NCBI RefSeq assembly: GCF_943734655.1
Contig: NC_071355.1
Span: 54,088,949 to 54,152,948 of the forward strand
Source of the DNA: Sabethes cyaneus
Taxonomy: Eukaryota > Arthropoda > Insecta > Diptera > Culicidae
Reading direction: 5' to 3'
DNA: 64,000 nucleotides
Part shown: positions 43,867-54,767 of the stretch, in pieces
Numbering within the stretch: the first letter of the stretch is position 1
How the letters are laid out: each line of letters begins with the position of its first letter
Program-made: the position numbers and the translations under genes
The notes under the pieces: generated by a model
Seen by the model: only the letters and a program-made list of their open reading frames with translations
Databases searched by the model: none
Told to the model about the DNA's origin: nothing

Positions 43867-44214
43867 TCTGTGCAGCGAACACATGTTTTGTTTACATTAT
43901 CATCGGAAAAAAGTCGAATTTATTCGTTCTTTTAATTTTCCTATTAAATTTACCGGTGCCAATATAAAAATATTAAGAAAAACGAACTGCAGTATTAATT
44001 CTGTTAATATTCTCGGGAGATATAAAATTTAATAAGTGGTTTAATAAACGTAACTACTAACTACGTTACATTATTGCTTTGCGTAAAAAAATTTGATTCA
44101 ACTCGCAAATTTGAACTGCATAGGCATACCTAGGTATTTAAACCTGAGAATTTGAACATTCTAAACGTGATCGACGTCTGCTATTTTAAACCAATATCCT
44201 CATTCAAAGCTGTG

Positions 44215-44824
44215 ATGGAAGTACCGTTGGAAACGCAAGAACACCATATCCCAGAGATTAAATATGAATGTAAGTGCACGAGTGCACGATCTTTCTACTA
44301 ACATACCAACTAATTTAGCTCTTCTAATAATACAGATTTGGACCACACTGCCGATGTTCAGTACGTACTAAAACTTATACATGTTTAAATTGCATAACAA
44401 AACAAACTTACAGGTTGAACATATCGACAGGTTACACGCATGGGGAGAAACATTGAAGGAAGCTTTCGAGCAATGTGGGATGGCCATGTTCGGCTACATG
44501 ACGGAGCTTCCGACGGTGGACATTCGCAAGTGTTACGAAATCAAAACCGAACCTACGGACGATTTGGAAAATCTCCTGTTCCGATTCCTGGACGAGTTGC
44601 TGTTTCTGTTTTCGGCAGAACCGTACCTGATTTGTAAAAAGTTGGAAATTACGAAGTTTGATACGGAAAATTTCTACATCGAGTGCCGTTGCTACGGGGA
44701 AGAGTTCGAACTGGGCAAGCATCCGCAGGGAACGGAAGTAAAGGCGATCACCTACTCGGCCATGCAGATTCATCAGAACATTGAGCCGAACAGGAGTGAG
44801 GTTTTTGTTATAATAGATATTTGA
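44215..44824 (+). CDS. Archease, cofactor of the RtcB tRNA ligase
   Basis: Archease activates the RtcB RNA ligase during tRNA splicing and XBP1-type mRNA splicing. Three exons are joined here: 44215-44269, a 25-base exon 44336-44360, and 44431-44824, giving 157 residues, the usual length. Junctions use GTAAGT and GTACGT donors and ACAG acceptors; introns are 66 and 70 bases. The join gives KYEYLDHTADVQLHAWG, the family signature with the metal-binding Asp, then ETLKEAFEQCGMAMFGYM, a FRFLDELLFLFSAEP block and the end FVIIDI, whose Asp is the second family metal ligand. A second acceptor-like CAG at 44411-44413 would shift the frame, so the CAG ending at 44430 is chosen. It is head-to-head with SYS1, with about 4.15 kb of nested MITEs between them, and is followed by a hAT MITE 160 bases downstream. 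Confidence 0.93.
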
Positions 44825-44983
44825 AAATACCTATATGTACAAGATAATATACGTGCTGTTTGGTTATAAATTTTGAGAATAGTTTTAATTATAGTTTAAT
44901 ATACAAGGAAGTGCCTGACGGTACATTCTAGAGATACCATTTAGTAATTTTTTAAAATACCGTCTATTACTATTGCACCTTGA

Positions 44984-45342
44984 CAGTGTTGGGCACCGCT
45001 AATTCGCTAACTGACCAATCGAGAAACACTAATTACACTTTATAATTTATACTCAGACTAGCCAAATTGTTGCTGGGCCATAATTCCAAATGAAGTGCCG
45101 CTGTTTATTTTGAAATTAATAAACTGTAAAGCATTTTATCCATTATAATAGGTTTTGATCTTATTTTAATAAGAAAAGCCGTGTAATATATACAAATTAG
45201 TATTTATTTGTAAAGTGATAGATTATACTGAAATTTGTTGAGATATGTTCAAAAATAAATAGTGACTGTTAATTTGCAGTTTACGGTTAGTGATTAGCGA
45301 AATTTCCACGATTATCGAGCAAATTAGCGGTGCCCAACACTA
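44984..45342. mobile_element. 359-base hAT-like MITE downstream of archease
   Basis: The inverted ends are CAGTGTTGGGCACCGCTAAT and TAGTGTTGGGCACCGCTAAT. The flanks are CACCTTGA (44976-44983) and CACATTGA (45343-45350), an 8-base duplication with one change. No ORF. It supplies AATAAA words (for example near 45117) that could serve as a poly(A) signal for archease; that is speculative. Confidence 0.8.
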
Positions 45343-45411
45343 CACATTGATGGAACCAGAGGGGGATGGGGAGCTTAACTCCCTTTAGCCATCTATTGAA
45401 CTTTAAAAAAA

Positions 45412-45507
45412 CTATGGGCCTTATTACAGAAGAGTCGACTCGACTCGCCATCTATTTCAAATTAGACAAGTTGCTCGTCGAGGCGTCTGTTGTAATAAGG
45501 CCCATAG
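45412..45507. mobile_element. 96-base palindromic MITE
   Basis: CTATGGGCCTTATTACA and its exact complement TGTAATAAGGCCCATAG are the ends; the arms continue through GTCGACTCG / GCTCGTCGAGGCG. Almost the whole unit folds into one hairpin. The direct repeat at the target is not clear. Confidence 0.7.
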
Positions 45508-48500
45508 AATGCAGTTTTACTTTGTATCACTTTAATATGATTTCTTGCATTGTTTTGCTTAATATGAACATGCTGACAAAATGAAACGTTTGAAAAAATG
45601 TCGGGAGATATTGTCTGCCATATGTACTGTCGCTATTCACATAACAGTCCCATTTATATAGGAAAAACTCCATAGAAAATTGGATTGTTATGCGAGTAGC
45701 AGCAGTCTATGAGTTCCACAAATGCTATTGCATTTCTTTACCCTAAATTCTTTACCTAAATCTTATGGGAGTCTTTGCTCTAACTATTTTATTCATACGG
45801 CCTAATATTTGTTTTGTTGCCATGCAATAATCGACTAGATTGAATTCATCTAGAAATGATCTAGTCTCTACGTCAATGCTAAGATTGTCGATTCAATTCA
45901 TATCCATACATATTTTTAACAAAATATTAAACATTCTTTTATATTATCAATGAAAACTTCAATAAAAAAATCAATAATAAATTTGGAAGAATTCGATAAA
46001 AAATTAAAAAGTATCTAAATTGTGCGAAGTTTAAATGATAAATTACATCAGAAAAGATGTTGAATGAAATTGAAACGAAATAAATTATGCCAATTTAAGT
46101 TAATAAGTAGCCCTTCATTTCCCAAGATAATCGAAATAAACTACTTCAGCCGCTTTAGCTGACTCACGTCTTTTTGATTTCCCTTATTTACTCAATTCAA
46201 TATGAGAAACAAGGAAGACAAAACAAGTTAAACCCATTAAATAACACAATAACATTTCACGAAACACACCACTACATTAATGAGCGTAATCGCGTTCTTG
46301 CGCAGCCTTAGCATAAATTTGAAATGATCGTTATTTTTAGCGATGGAAAAAGGTAAGTCGTGGTTTCAAATATGTATTACGTTTACTAAGAGCGAATTCG
46401 GTTATTCAATCCATGTATTAATTATGAACATTATGCAATTCTAACTTGAATTGTTGTGGCCCCATGCCACGAAAATATTTGTATAAGCTTAAGTAGGTAC
46501 CTAAAAGTAACATTTCTTCATCCATTCGAAGCCATTCTACTATTCATAAAAATTAAAATATTGAGGCCTAACCTTTATAAAAAATTAATATGAACAGATT
46601 GAATGTCTGCGAGTTTAAAAATATTATTTCTATATGTCAGCTGAGTAGTCAAACTCGTTCTTCTGCTTATTAAAAATTACTTTAGCATGACTAGCACCTA
46701 TTTTGCTGATTCAATTCAGAGTAACGGTTTGAAAAACAATGTCTTATAAATATAACTAGCATAATGATAATGATAATATTGACTTGTTGGGTCCCCTTGA
46801 AATCATTGAATTCGATATTCGAACATTCAAATGCAATTCTTTCATTTCAATCAGGATCACCGGGATCACCTTACATCAACTTAAAATTGAACTGTTGGTG
46901 GCCCAAGCTCTCAAAAGTTTTCGTGTGGAATCCGAATGCAGTAGAATCAATTTAAAATGATATTGATTTAACTGTAAATGTATAAAATTTTATGGCAAAA
47001 TTCAAATTTTCTTCTAAATTGTACTAAAACTGTGAGGCCTTCGGAGTAGATGCCATTTTTTCTTATAGTTAATTTATACTGTCATGTGTACAATTGACTC
47101 CGTATTCTCCGTATTCCCTAATCTCAAGGTCCGAAGGGCCTTCGACCCCAGCGCCTGTAATTTGAAAAGCGACTCGCGACTGTACCAAACTGTAGAAACG
47201 TAAGCACATCTGGCATCGCTGGTTCATTCAACCGTTTGCTGGCTGTAGTGTACAGTGCCAAAAGTTATGCTGTTCTCAGCCAGCAGCATTGAAATTTTGC
47301 ATCACATATCGCTCTCCTCTAAGGTCACGGTTGAGCCGGTGTGGGTAAGGTAAAGTCACTTCTTTGTTGAAGTCGTCGTGAGATGCCAAATTTTTCTTTG
47401 GTGTAGAAAAGTGAAGCTTTCAAAGCGCGGACTACCGCCGAAAAGAAGAGTCGGTTTTCTTTTTTGAGCCGAGAGCAAAGATTGTCCATTTTGTACAAAA
47501 CTGGAAATAGTGTAATATTTTTTTTCAAAAGTGGATAGCTCGGTTAGACACAAATGTCGAGTGCTACAAAAATTTTATTTTGATAAATGATTGCAAAAGA
47601 CTGCTAGGTTAAAGAGATTGACATTGCTATGGCGCTGTATGGCCGCAAAAGTGCCAATAATAAGAAAATTAAAATATTGGATAGGTAAAATGTGGAAACA
47701 GGCACAGTAGTTTCTTTTCTGCTAAGTTTTAGTACGGTTTACTTTTGCTCGAATAGGTCCGGTGTTCGGTGTAACTAGTGCAAGTGACTTTTTCTTGTGC
47801 CGGCGCTCCAACAAAACCGGGAAAACGGACCCCACAGAAGGTGAGCGAGAACCCCTGAATGTGCCCCTCTATCATTCCTTCAGTTACCACCACCGTCTGC
47901 TTCAGCTTTTCAGTTATTACGCTTCCGCCCCGTTTCGATTCGATCATTGTCACTACTTGCGAAGAACATTAAGCAGTGGTCATGCAATAGTATGCGTTTT
48001 TTATGTTTTCCGCAGTGTTGCCGCTTTTCGTTCATTATTTCCTTAATCAGCTGTTGTTTAGGGTAATGAAGGTGATCGATAAAGAATTGGTTCTTAAATG
48101 TTTTATTAGAAAATACATTTATTATATTTATTTTAAACTTTAAATAAGAATTAAACACGTTGGTTTTTCTAAAAGCAGTGGAACCGTCCGTTGCAGTACT
48201 TTGTTATTGAAAGCTGATACACTTGATAAAGGTTGTTGGCAACACTACACGTTGCGCTATAACAGCTGGTGCGTCCTTTTCACTCTTGCGATTGCGAGTG
48301 ATGTGTTTGTTTTCACGCTAATACATCAACACATGTGTAAATTTTTCAATCAGCATTCTTATAAGCATAAGCATAAGTGCCTTGCTGTAAACAGGCGGTA
48401 TGCTTGCAACGCCTGAAACAATTTTACCTAACATAAGCAGAGGGAGTGTCCCTCGTGTGATCCTTTGTTGCATCACATACAATTTACAAAACTTTACAGA

Positions 48501-48881
48501 TTCTTCCAGATCACGACTAGTTTCTGTGGCGGGCACGGGCACTCGCACACGCCGCATTCAAAAGTTAACCTCGTTCAAGGTTTAGTCACGCAATAATGTA
48601 AAGAGTAATCGATTTATATGTATGCGTATGTTAGGTAAAATTTTTGGAAACGTTCTAAATGAGCAGATGACGGTTTGCAATAGATGGAGCTTATTTTATA
48701 AAGTAAAGATGACAAAGGATTTGTTTTGGCAATGAAGTATTCCACCACGCATACATATAAAGATTTTTTGACATCAGCTGGGGTCCTCGCTGAGGCTGTT
48801 TGCAGTAGGAATAATGTCAAAAACATCAAATATCAAACTCCCGGATCCTCTCCTCCACTCTTCGCTACCCTCTCACCCCAT
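45508..48881. other. 3.4 kb stretch without a supported gene
   Basis: AT-rich to about 46990, then mixed. A GC-richer patch at 47750-47850 ends in ACAGAAG-GTGAGC, a fair donor site, so it could be a short or untranslated exon; no protein family is recognised. GGTCCGAAGGGCCTTCGACC near 47129 is a short palindrome. Confidence 0.35.
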
Positions 48882-48977
48882 CAAACATTTTTGTTGAATA
48901 GTAGCTTATTCAACCGTTATATGGCTAATAACAGTAGAATAATCGCTTGATAAACTATTGTACAACAAAAATGTTTG
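48882..48977. mobile_element. 96-base palindromic MITE, CAAACATTTTTGTTG ends
   Basis: A 15-base perfect inverted end (CAAACATTTTTGTTG / CAACAAAAATGTTTG) is followed by imperfect arms (ATAGTAGCTTATTCAA against ATAGTTTATCAAGCGATT). Similar wording at 23960-24065 suggests a family. Confidence 0.6.
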
Positions 48978-49071
48978 TTGGGACTCCTACATAAACGATC
49001 CGCAGCTAATGTCATTGTCGTTAGTGACGAAACCGCAAATTACTTCATACAGTGGGATTTCGAATTTGGCA

Positions 49072-49447
49072 CACTCTTGAATGATTCTACCTGTAAATAG
49101 GTCGGATTTAGTTAAAGCTAGGCTGAAACCTGAGAGTGATTCGCGAAGAGGCAAAAATCTAACGTCAAATGCAGCCAGTTGTATCGTTGGTCGCAAATAG
49201 AAAAGTAATGATAAGTCACATAAGCTTTCTGCTGATGGTTTTTTTTTGAAAAACACATTTGGGATTGAATTAGTATTATTTTTCTTTGTTGTATAAACTT
49301 TTTTGCAAAAACTGAAATACCCGTGCACCAATTAGCACTAAAATATGTCCTTATGAAACGCACATTTTACTCATCCAATGAGGAGTCCAGTTTCAACCTA
49401 ACTTTAACTAAATCCGGCCTATGTACAGGTAGAATCATTTAAGAGTG
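49072..49447. mobile_element. 376-base inverted-repeat element
   Basis: The arms of about 60 bases match: CACTCTTGAATGATTCTACC then GGATTTAGTTAAAGCTAGG on the left, CACTCTTAAATGATTCTACC then GGATTTAGTTAAAGTTAGG on the opposite strand at the right. No ORF; target duplication unclear. Confidence 0.7.
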
Positions 49448-50213
49448 CATGGTTCGATTTTGGCATGCCTCGATTTTAGCAACAGAAGTGTCCGTTTTTG
49501 GCAACACAAAATATTTTACATCCAAAAATATTCTTAAATATCAGCCAGTTATCGTATACATACTTTAAATGACGAGAAAATAATGCCCTACGTGTGTTCA
49601 TGAAAAAAAGTGCGGTTATAGAATGTTTCGAACAATATTTTTTATTGCCGTAGGACTACGACGACCGCAGGTCGCCAAAAACTTACTTGCACCGCACGGA
49701 TAGCTCTTGGCGGATTTTGTGTACATAAAACAGTAAACATAAACATAAAAAGATTGAAATCGTTGATTAATAACATTTAGTCAATTTCTAACGCATTTAC
49801 ATTCAATTTTTTTATATCAAAAAAGGGTCTCGATTTTGGCAACATAGGCGACACGCATTTATTTCCAAATTCGAAATTCAACTGTACTTATCTTCTAAAG
49901 TCAACTTTCGCTGGTAGGGAATTCAAAACTAGGCTGCTTTTAGCTTTTTTACAAAACTATCCTTTAATAATCTAAGTTTTTAGTTAGATTTGTGTCCAAA
50001 AAAGGCTATGGCTCAACGAAAAAAGAACTGGATACTTAACTGGATATCAAAATCGCTTGTCAAATTAAAGTTGACAGCATAACATATTCAATAATTATAA
50101 TAGAGTTATGTCACAGACAGACATTCACCCCCGTGAAGAAAAATGAACAAAAATTATTGCTGATTGCAAGGAAAATTCACACGCTATACCGGTCAATTCA
50201 AAGTTATTGCGGA
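49448..50213. other. Stretch with recurring TCGATTTTGGCAAC words
   Basis: TTCGATTTTGGCATG (49452), TCGATTTTAGCAAC (49471) and TCTCGATTTTGGCAAC (about 49827) recur in the same orientation. No gene is supported. They may be the inner parts of a terminal-repeat element whose ends were not found. Confidence 0.35.
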
Positions 50214-50225
50214 GTTTCCACCTAT

Positions 50226-50435
50226 TTAGAGTCCCACGCGAAAATTATTAGCGTGGTTATTTTCTGCGTTTAGCACACATGTTTGCAATTTAGCAATTTG
50301 AACCATCAGTTTTTCGTTATTGCCTCCCCACTGCACTCCTCCTTGCTTGACAAGCATAGTTTCAGTGTATTTAGTAAGTACAGGATCGTTATTATTAAAC
50401 GACGGATTTGCGTAGGACTCGTAAAATTGCTGCAA
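50226..50435 (-). pseudogene. Unknown protein fragment, two copies in the window
   Basis: The frame ends LTKYTETMLVKQGGVQWGGN, then NEKLMVQIAKLQTCVLNAEN and NNFRVGL. A diverged copy on the + strand at 63363-63525 reads LTKYIENMLIKQGVVQ, then KKLMV, IAKLQASVGHAKNNH and NNFRVGV in the same frame, with stops. Conservative changes (E/E, V/I, N/K) and shared stop position suggest both come from a real protein. Its family is not recognised; the C-terminal part of a retroelement or other mobile-element ORF is the simplest guess. The piggyBac-like element starts 56 bases past this frame's upstream limit. Confidence 0.45.
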
Positions 50436-50490
50436 GGTACAATATTGTTGGTTGGAAATATCTCCGTATTCGTCAAAGTGGCACTTTTAA

Positions 50491-51554
50491 CCTTCCGTTA
50501 CTCGCGACAACTTTTGTAGCACGGATACTCGCGCGTTGTATTTTGTGCAACACTATCTCGGAATATCTCAGAATCCTGGCTATATAGAAAGTTAGTGTCT
50601 TCAGCAAAGTTAATCAGTAGGTTAAGACCTTTCGTTTGGGGGATAGAATTTTATAAGTTTGTCACCAGGCGGCGCCAAACCCCGCTGTAAATTGTACATC
50701 TTACAATTGCGGCCATGTACAAGTTGCTGTACTCGGAAAGATCATTTTATCGTTCCTAAATGATGTAGCATTCTATTGATTAAATTTTTTTTCTAGCAGT
50801 TATCATGTTTACTTAGATATTTTTCACTTAAAACATCTCATCACATAAAGTATGATGACATTTCTGCTGTTGGCAGAAAGTAGGGCATCTGTGGTTAGAA
50901 AGTAGGGCTGATGCGGCGTTTTTTTTTGTTTGTTAGATTATAGTCACTTTAACAAGCTTGGGTTATTCGTAACTTCTGTGGGGTTGGGATTTAAACCCGG
51001 GTCCTCGGCATGAGAGGCGTGAATGCTAACCACTACGCCGGGACTGACCCCTGATGTGGTATTTTGAGTTACTTGGGCAGGATGTTTAGAAAGTTTTTTG
51101 CACAGTGATGATACATAGTGTGAAAATGTCCACTAACACATTTTCTGAAAACAGGATCTTACAAATAAACAGATTCCGTAAATAGAACACATTCAGTAAA
51201 CTAGCCCATACACTAGCGCCGTGAAGTCACGAAATTATGAATTTTTGCACACCATCAACTGTTGAATAACTTTGCTGTATACAGAAACCATTTTCCCTTA
51301 TGAAGAAATAAGAAAAAAATCCAGTAGGGGCCAAGTACCCCTCACACATCGCTTGCAACGTTTCTGCGATTTCGGTTTATGCTCATCTATTTTACTGAAA
51401 AGCATTAATGTAATGAATAATTATGTTATTTTGTCCATAATAAGTTTATTGAAGAGTACATTTTGGTTTGACATCGATCCGTTACTTGAAAACAAAATGG
51501 CATCCAAAAATCTACAAGCGTTGTTCAAAATACAACAGCGCGAGTAACGGAAGG
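50491..51554. mobile_element. 1,064-base piggyBac-like element, TTAA flanks
   Basis: TTAA stands at 50487-50490 and 51555-51558. The inverted ends are CCTTCCGTTACTCGCG on both strands, 16 bases perfect, continuing loosely through TTGTATTTTG-type words. TTAA duplication is the hallmark of piggyBac. No transposase; the interior holds a tRNA-derived SINE on the - strand. Confidence 0.85.
50928..51056 (-). repeat. tRNA-derived SINE inside the piggyBac-like element
   Basis: On the - strand, GTCCCGGCGTAGTGGTTAGC is the A-box side, followed by GCCTCTCATGCCGAGG with anticodon CAT and a B box CCCGGGTTTAAATCCC. The tRNA-like head is followed by a short body and an A-rich tail (50920-50938). It is not a working tRNA because the acceptor stem is not intact. 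Confidence 0.65.
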
Positions 51555-51743
51555 TTAACAAAAGGAGACGATTACCCTATTACAAATACTTACTTGTTCA
51601 AGGGATACTCCTGTTGTAATTTGATATTTAGGAATTTCGATCATAGTGCTAACACAGACAAACGGACATAACTCTTGGAAGAAAAATCAACTAAAATTAT
51701 GGTCACACACATTTTGCTTGAGCACTAGCTTATAAAACTAATA

Positions 51744-52011
51744 GCGTTTTTGTTTTTACTCAGGTCCAATCTAGGTTCGCCCTAGTTCCAATCGAACGGC
51801 TGTCAAAACGTTTGTTTTTTCACTCAGGTTGGACTTAGTTCCGCTTTAGGTTGAACTTTTTAGGCGTCGGGTTCGCCCTGGGTCTTTCTACAGTTTCAAC
51901 TCCGCTATCAGCAATAAACTGACAACCCGAAAACGTTTGTTTATTCTCCCGAAAATCTTTGTTTATTCAATGGTCGGATTCGAACTAAGTCAGGTTACAA
52001 AACAAAAACGG
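51744..52011. mobile_element. 268-base TA-flanked MITE
   Basis: The ends GCGTTTTTGTTTT and CCGTTTTTGTTTT lie on opposite strands, with TA at 51742-51743 and 52012-52013. Inside are repeated blocks such as ACTCAGGTTGGACTTAGTTC and GGTTCGCCCT that recur in both halves. No ORF. Confidence 0.7.
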
Positions 52012-52146
52012 TATAAGAAAAGTTCAATTACATCATAAGGTGATGGATGACATTGCATTGTGCATTATAAAACATACGACAGACTTCGCAGCCATTTGTT
52101 AGAGTGCTGGACAATTGCAGGGTCAGTTGCTGCTATTCTATTCTCT

Positions 52147-52393
52147 GGTAATTTTCCAAATAGACCTATGTGACAATGAGAGATCCTCTTCGCGTCTCCT
52201 CTCTTCCGCTTATTACGGCTTGCTTCTTAAATGCATAGAAAAGAAAATTTTCAAAACAATTAGCTGGCTCCGGCAACCGATTCATGCAAAGCTGATATGT
52301 TAAAATGCGTTAGTATTGCCGAGAACAGCGGAAGAGAGGAGGTACGAAGAGAAACTCTCATTGTCACATGACAGGTCTATTTGAAAAATTACC
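52147..52393. mobile_element. 247-base MITE with 60-base arms
   Basis: The left arm GGTAATTTTCCAAATAGACC then GTGACAATGAGAGATCCTCT and CTCCTCTCTTCCGCT is matched on the opposite strand by the right arm. A third, partial arm stands at 62745-62800 (GTCTCCTCTCTTCCGCTGAT). No ORF; the target repeat is unclear. Confidence 0.75.
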
Positions 52394-52609
52394 CGGTAAA
52401 TTCGCAACGACAGATTATACCATGCAATTAATTCCACCGTCAATATGTTGGATAACAAAAAGTACAGCAATTTTGTTATGTGATAATTGTAAACAAACAG
52501 TTACTAAGCAGTCAGCATTGATAACATTTTTTCAGTTTTCGCATCTCAACCAATCATATGTAAGTACACTTTTGACTACATCTTACGGTAAGGCCTGGCT
52601 AGATAAGGT

Positions 52610-52700
52610 GTCATTCCAAAAAATCTAAACACGAAAATTGATCAAGTTTTGAACGTCAATAACTCAGCGATTTGCTTGTGGATTTTCAATATTTTTAATA
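52610..52700 (+). repeat. Dispersed repeat, second copy
   Basis: AAGGTGTCATTCCAAAAAAT and the CTCAGCGATTT and GATTTTCAATATT words match 19310-19400. It abuts the palindromic MITE at 52711. Confidence 0.5.
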
Positions 52701-52710
52701 TAATATAAAT

Positions 52711-52812
52711 ATACGGATTGTACTACGTTGCGGAAATTTGACAGAAAACTCATGGAAAAACGGTCAAATTGCCGCAACGTAGTAAAATCCGTATGCATTG
52801 TGTCTGGGCCTT
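52711..52812. mobile_element. Palindromic MITE, copy 2, left end decayed
   Basis: Same family as 34271-34387: ATACGGATTGTACTACGTTG then AAATTTGACAG, and on the other arm CGCAACGTAGTAAAATCCGT then CAATGTGTCTGGGCC... reading outward. The left 20 or so bases are lost. TA follows the right end (52813-52814). Confidence 0.65.
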
Positions 52813-53029
52813 TAGAGCAAATGCTCCCATACGATTTAAACGGAAAAAGCAAAGCAAACTGTTTTATTCATACGGCCTAATGTCTTCAGGCCAGCTTTCG
52901 ATGTACAAAGACCGGTGCGTCAGGAGGACCATGTTGCATGACCATTATGCATGTTGCTTTTTGTAATGTACTTACAATCTTTGATATACAAACTAACGCT
53001 CATATGTAACGAACCCGGATAAGTAGTAC

Positions 53030-53830
53030 TGGCTTATGTCGATGATGTAACTGTGATTGTTAAGGACAGCGCTAAAATTGAGCAAGTTATTCAATGTTTT
53101 AGTGATTTCGAAATAGTTTCGGGGGCAAGACCTAACATGGAAAAAACGGTGAGTCTAGCTAGCAAAGAATAGACCGCGAGTAATGAATATCAAATAGAAG
53201 TTTATTCTTTTTAACAGATTCGTATGTTTGAAACTCTGGTACATTGCGTCGGTAATTTCATTAACTAACAGTTATGTAGCAGAATTTACCAAATACATAA
53301 GATACTACCTGTGGTCTGGAATGCCGCATTGAATACGCTTCACGTAGGTAAAATTAGATCGAAAAAAGACGGCGCACTAAGGCTTCATTGTACGAAAACC
53401 AAAGCTAAGGCATTGCTCCTAAATTGATACCTACACACTCAATCGCCACCAGAGATAGACAGCCTTTTCGAAAGGAGAGTTTTTGATGTGAAACTATCTC
53501 ATATTCAGCAAATAGCAAGTACGATGGATGAATTCCCGGAAATATCGTTGGAGCAACCAACCTCAAGTCGTATATACTGGCATCTGGTAGACGCTATGCT
53601 ACAAATCGAACTGGTAATACGGATGAATAAAAATTGGAAACGGATCTGGAAAAACATCAACCATCAAAAACTGAACTCTGAAGAAAAATCGCTATACTAT
53701 CGTTTGACTAATGGAAAACAGGAACATACAGACCTGCGTCATAGAATGGACGATACGAGATTGCATGATCCACTATGCATACAATGCAATCAAATGGAAT
53801 CAATGGAACACAAATATTCAGCATGAGGTA
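53030..53830 (+). pseudogene. LINE RT relic with zinc-binding C-terminus
   Basis: The + strand reads AYVDDVTVIVKDSAKIEQVI (53033, catalytic Y-x-DD box), GARPNMEKT and, after frame changes, KKDGALRLHCTKTKAKALLL. A 112-codon frame (53488-53826) ends in SLYYRLTNGKQEHTDLRHRM and CIQCNQMESMEHKYSA. The C-x2-C...H pattern in this position fits the zinc-binding domain found at the C-terminus of some LINE reverse transcriptases. The next residue, normally Cys, is replaced by a stop. Family: non-LTR, not RTE; clade uncertain. Confidence 0.75.
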
Positions 53831-54255
53831 GAGTTGCAGGTTTGTAGAGCGAAACGAAAGCGAGCATAATAGCAATAAGTAACCGTAGTTGCACATTTGC
53901 GGAGCTACAACATCCAGAATTAAATAGTTTAAACAACCAAAAAGTGGGGAAAATATTCATAAAATATATGATGTATGTAGAAGAAATACCAAGTGAAACA
54001 CAATATTGTATTACAAAGTTTAGATCGTATATAACAATGTAAATAAAGAGAATAAAAAAGCTAAAAAAAGACGACGTGAACCGGAAAGACCAGACAATTA
54101 GGTAAGGGAGGGTCATTGCAGCAACGCTTATTAGGTTTGTATAACGTTTGTACACGTATCAGAAACGGTGTCATAGTCAGCGTTTTCGAAATTATAGTAT
54201 ACTGTACAGGTGAAGTCTGGCGGAAATGATTTGTGGCTCGATTTTCAAGGACAGG

Positions 54256-54767
54256 TTAGACGATGATGAGGTGGACTGGTGGACCGGCAACTTCGAAAAT
54301 TACTGGAGTACATTCAGTGTTCTGCGGATCCAGCAGAGCAGCGGTGCTTGGTGGCATCACCGAGTTATAGGTATCCGGGTATAGAAAACCGAATCGTGCA
54401 GGTTGCCATTTGATTTCCGGGAGATTAAAAGTTTCAGTCTTGAGCGTACAGTGGCAATGGAGTCCGTATGAGTCGATAACAAGTCGATGTATTGCGGATG
54501 CGAGCAATGAAAAGCATCGTATTTCCTGTCGAGCACTTGAAATGAAGAGGTACGATTGTTGAACAAAGATTCGGTTAGCGCAATAGTATCGTAGCAGCAA
54601 TGAGAAATGGCAAATAGGCATTGGTGGAATTGTTTATACCGGCAACGTTTCGATGTTTGGTACAGAACATGTAGATTGGAAGGAGAACGACAATTACCAA
54701 ATAAAATTCTCCCTCGTGGTCCCTCGATAGCTTTTCCAAGCTGTTTTTTCGTCTTCGATGGCTCCAT
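54256..54767 (-). other. Unassigned overlapping frames
   Basis: Two - strand frames overlap: one of 136 codons (54357-54767, starting MEPSKTKKQLGKAIEGPRGR) and one of 121 codons (54256-54621, ending NSVMPPSTAALLDPQNTECT and then PVIFEVAGPPVH). The base composition is more even than the neighbourhood and the second frame's end looks protein-like. A single ancestral ORF with one frameshift is possible. No family is recognised. Confidence 0.25.

Noticed and set aside
44432..44773. 113-codon - strand frame
   Set aside because: It is antisense to the archease third exon, which is clearly the real coding strand.
47762..48046. 94-codon + strand frame with a good donor nearby
   Set aside because: No recognised domain or start context; the donor at 47839-47840 alone does not support a coding exon.
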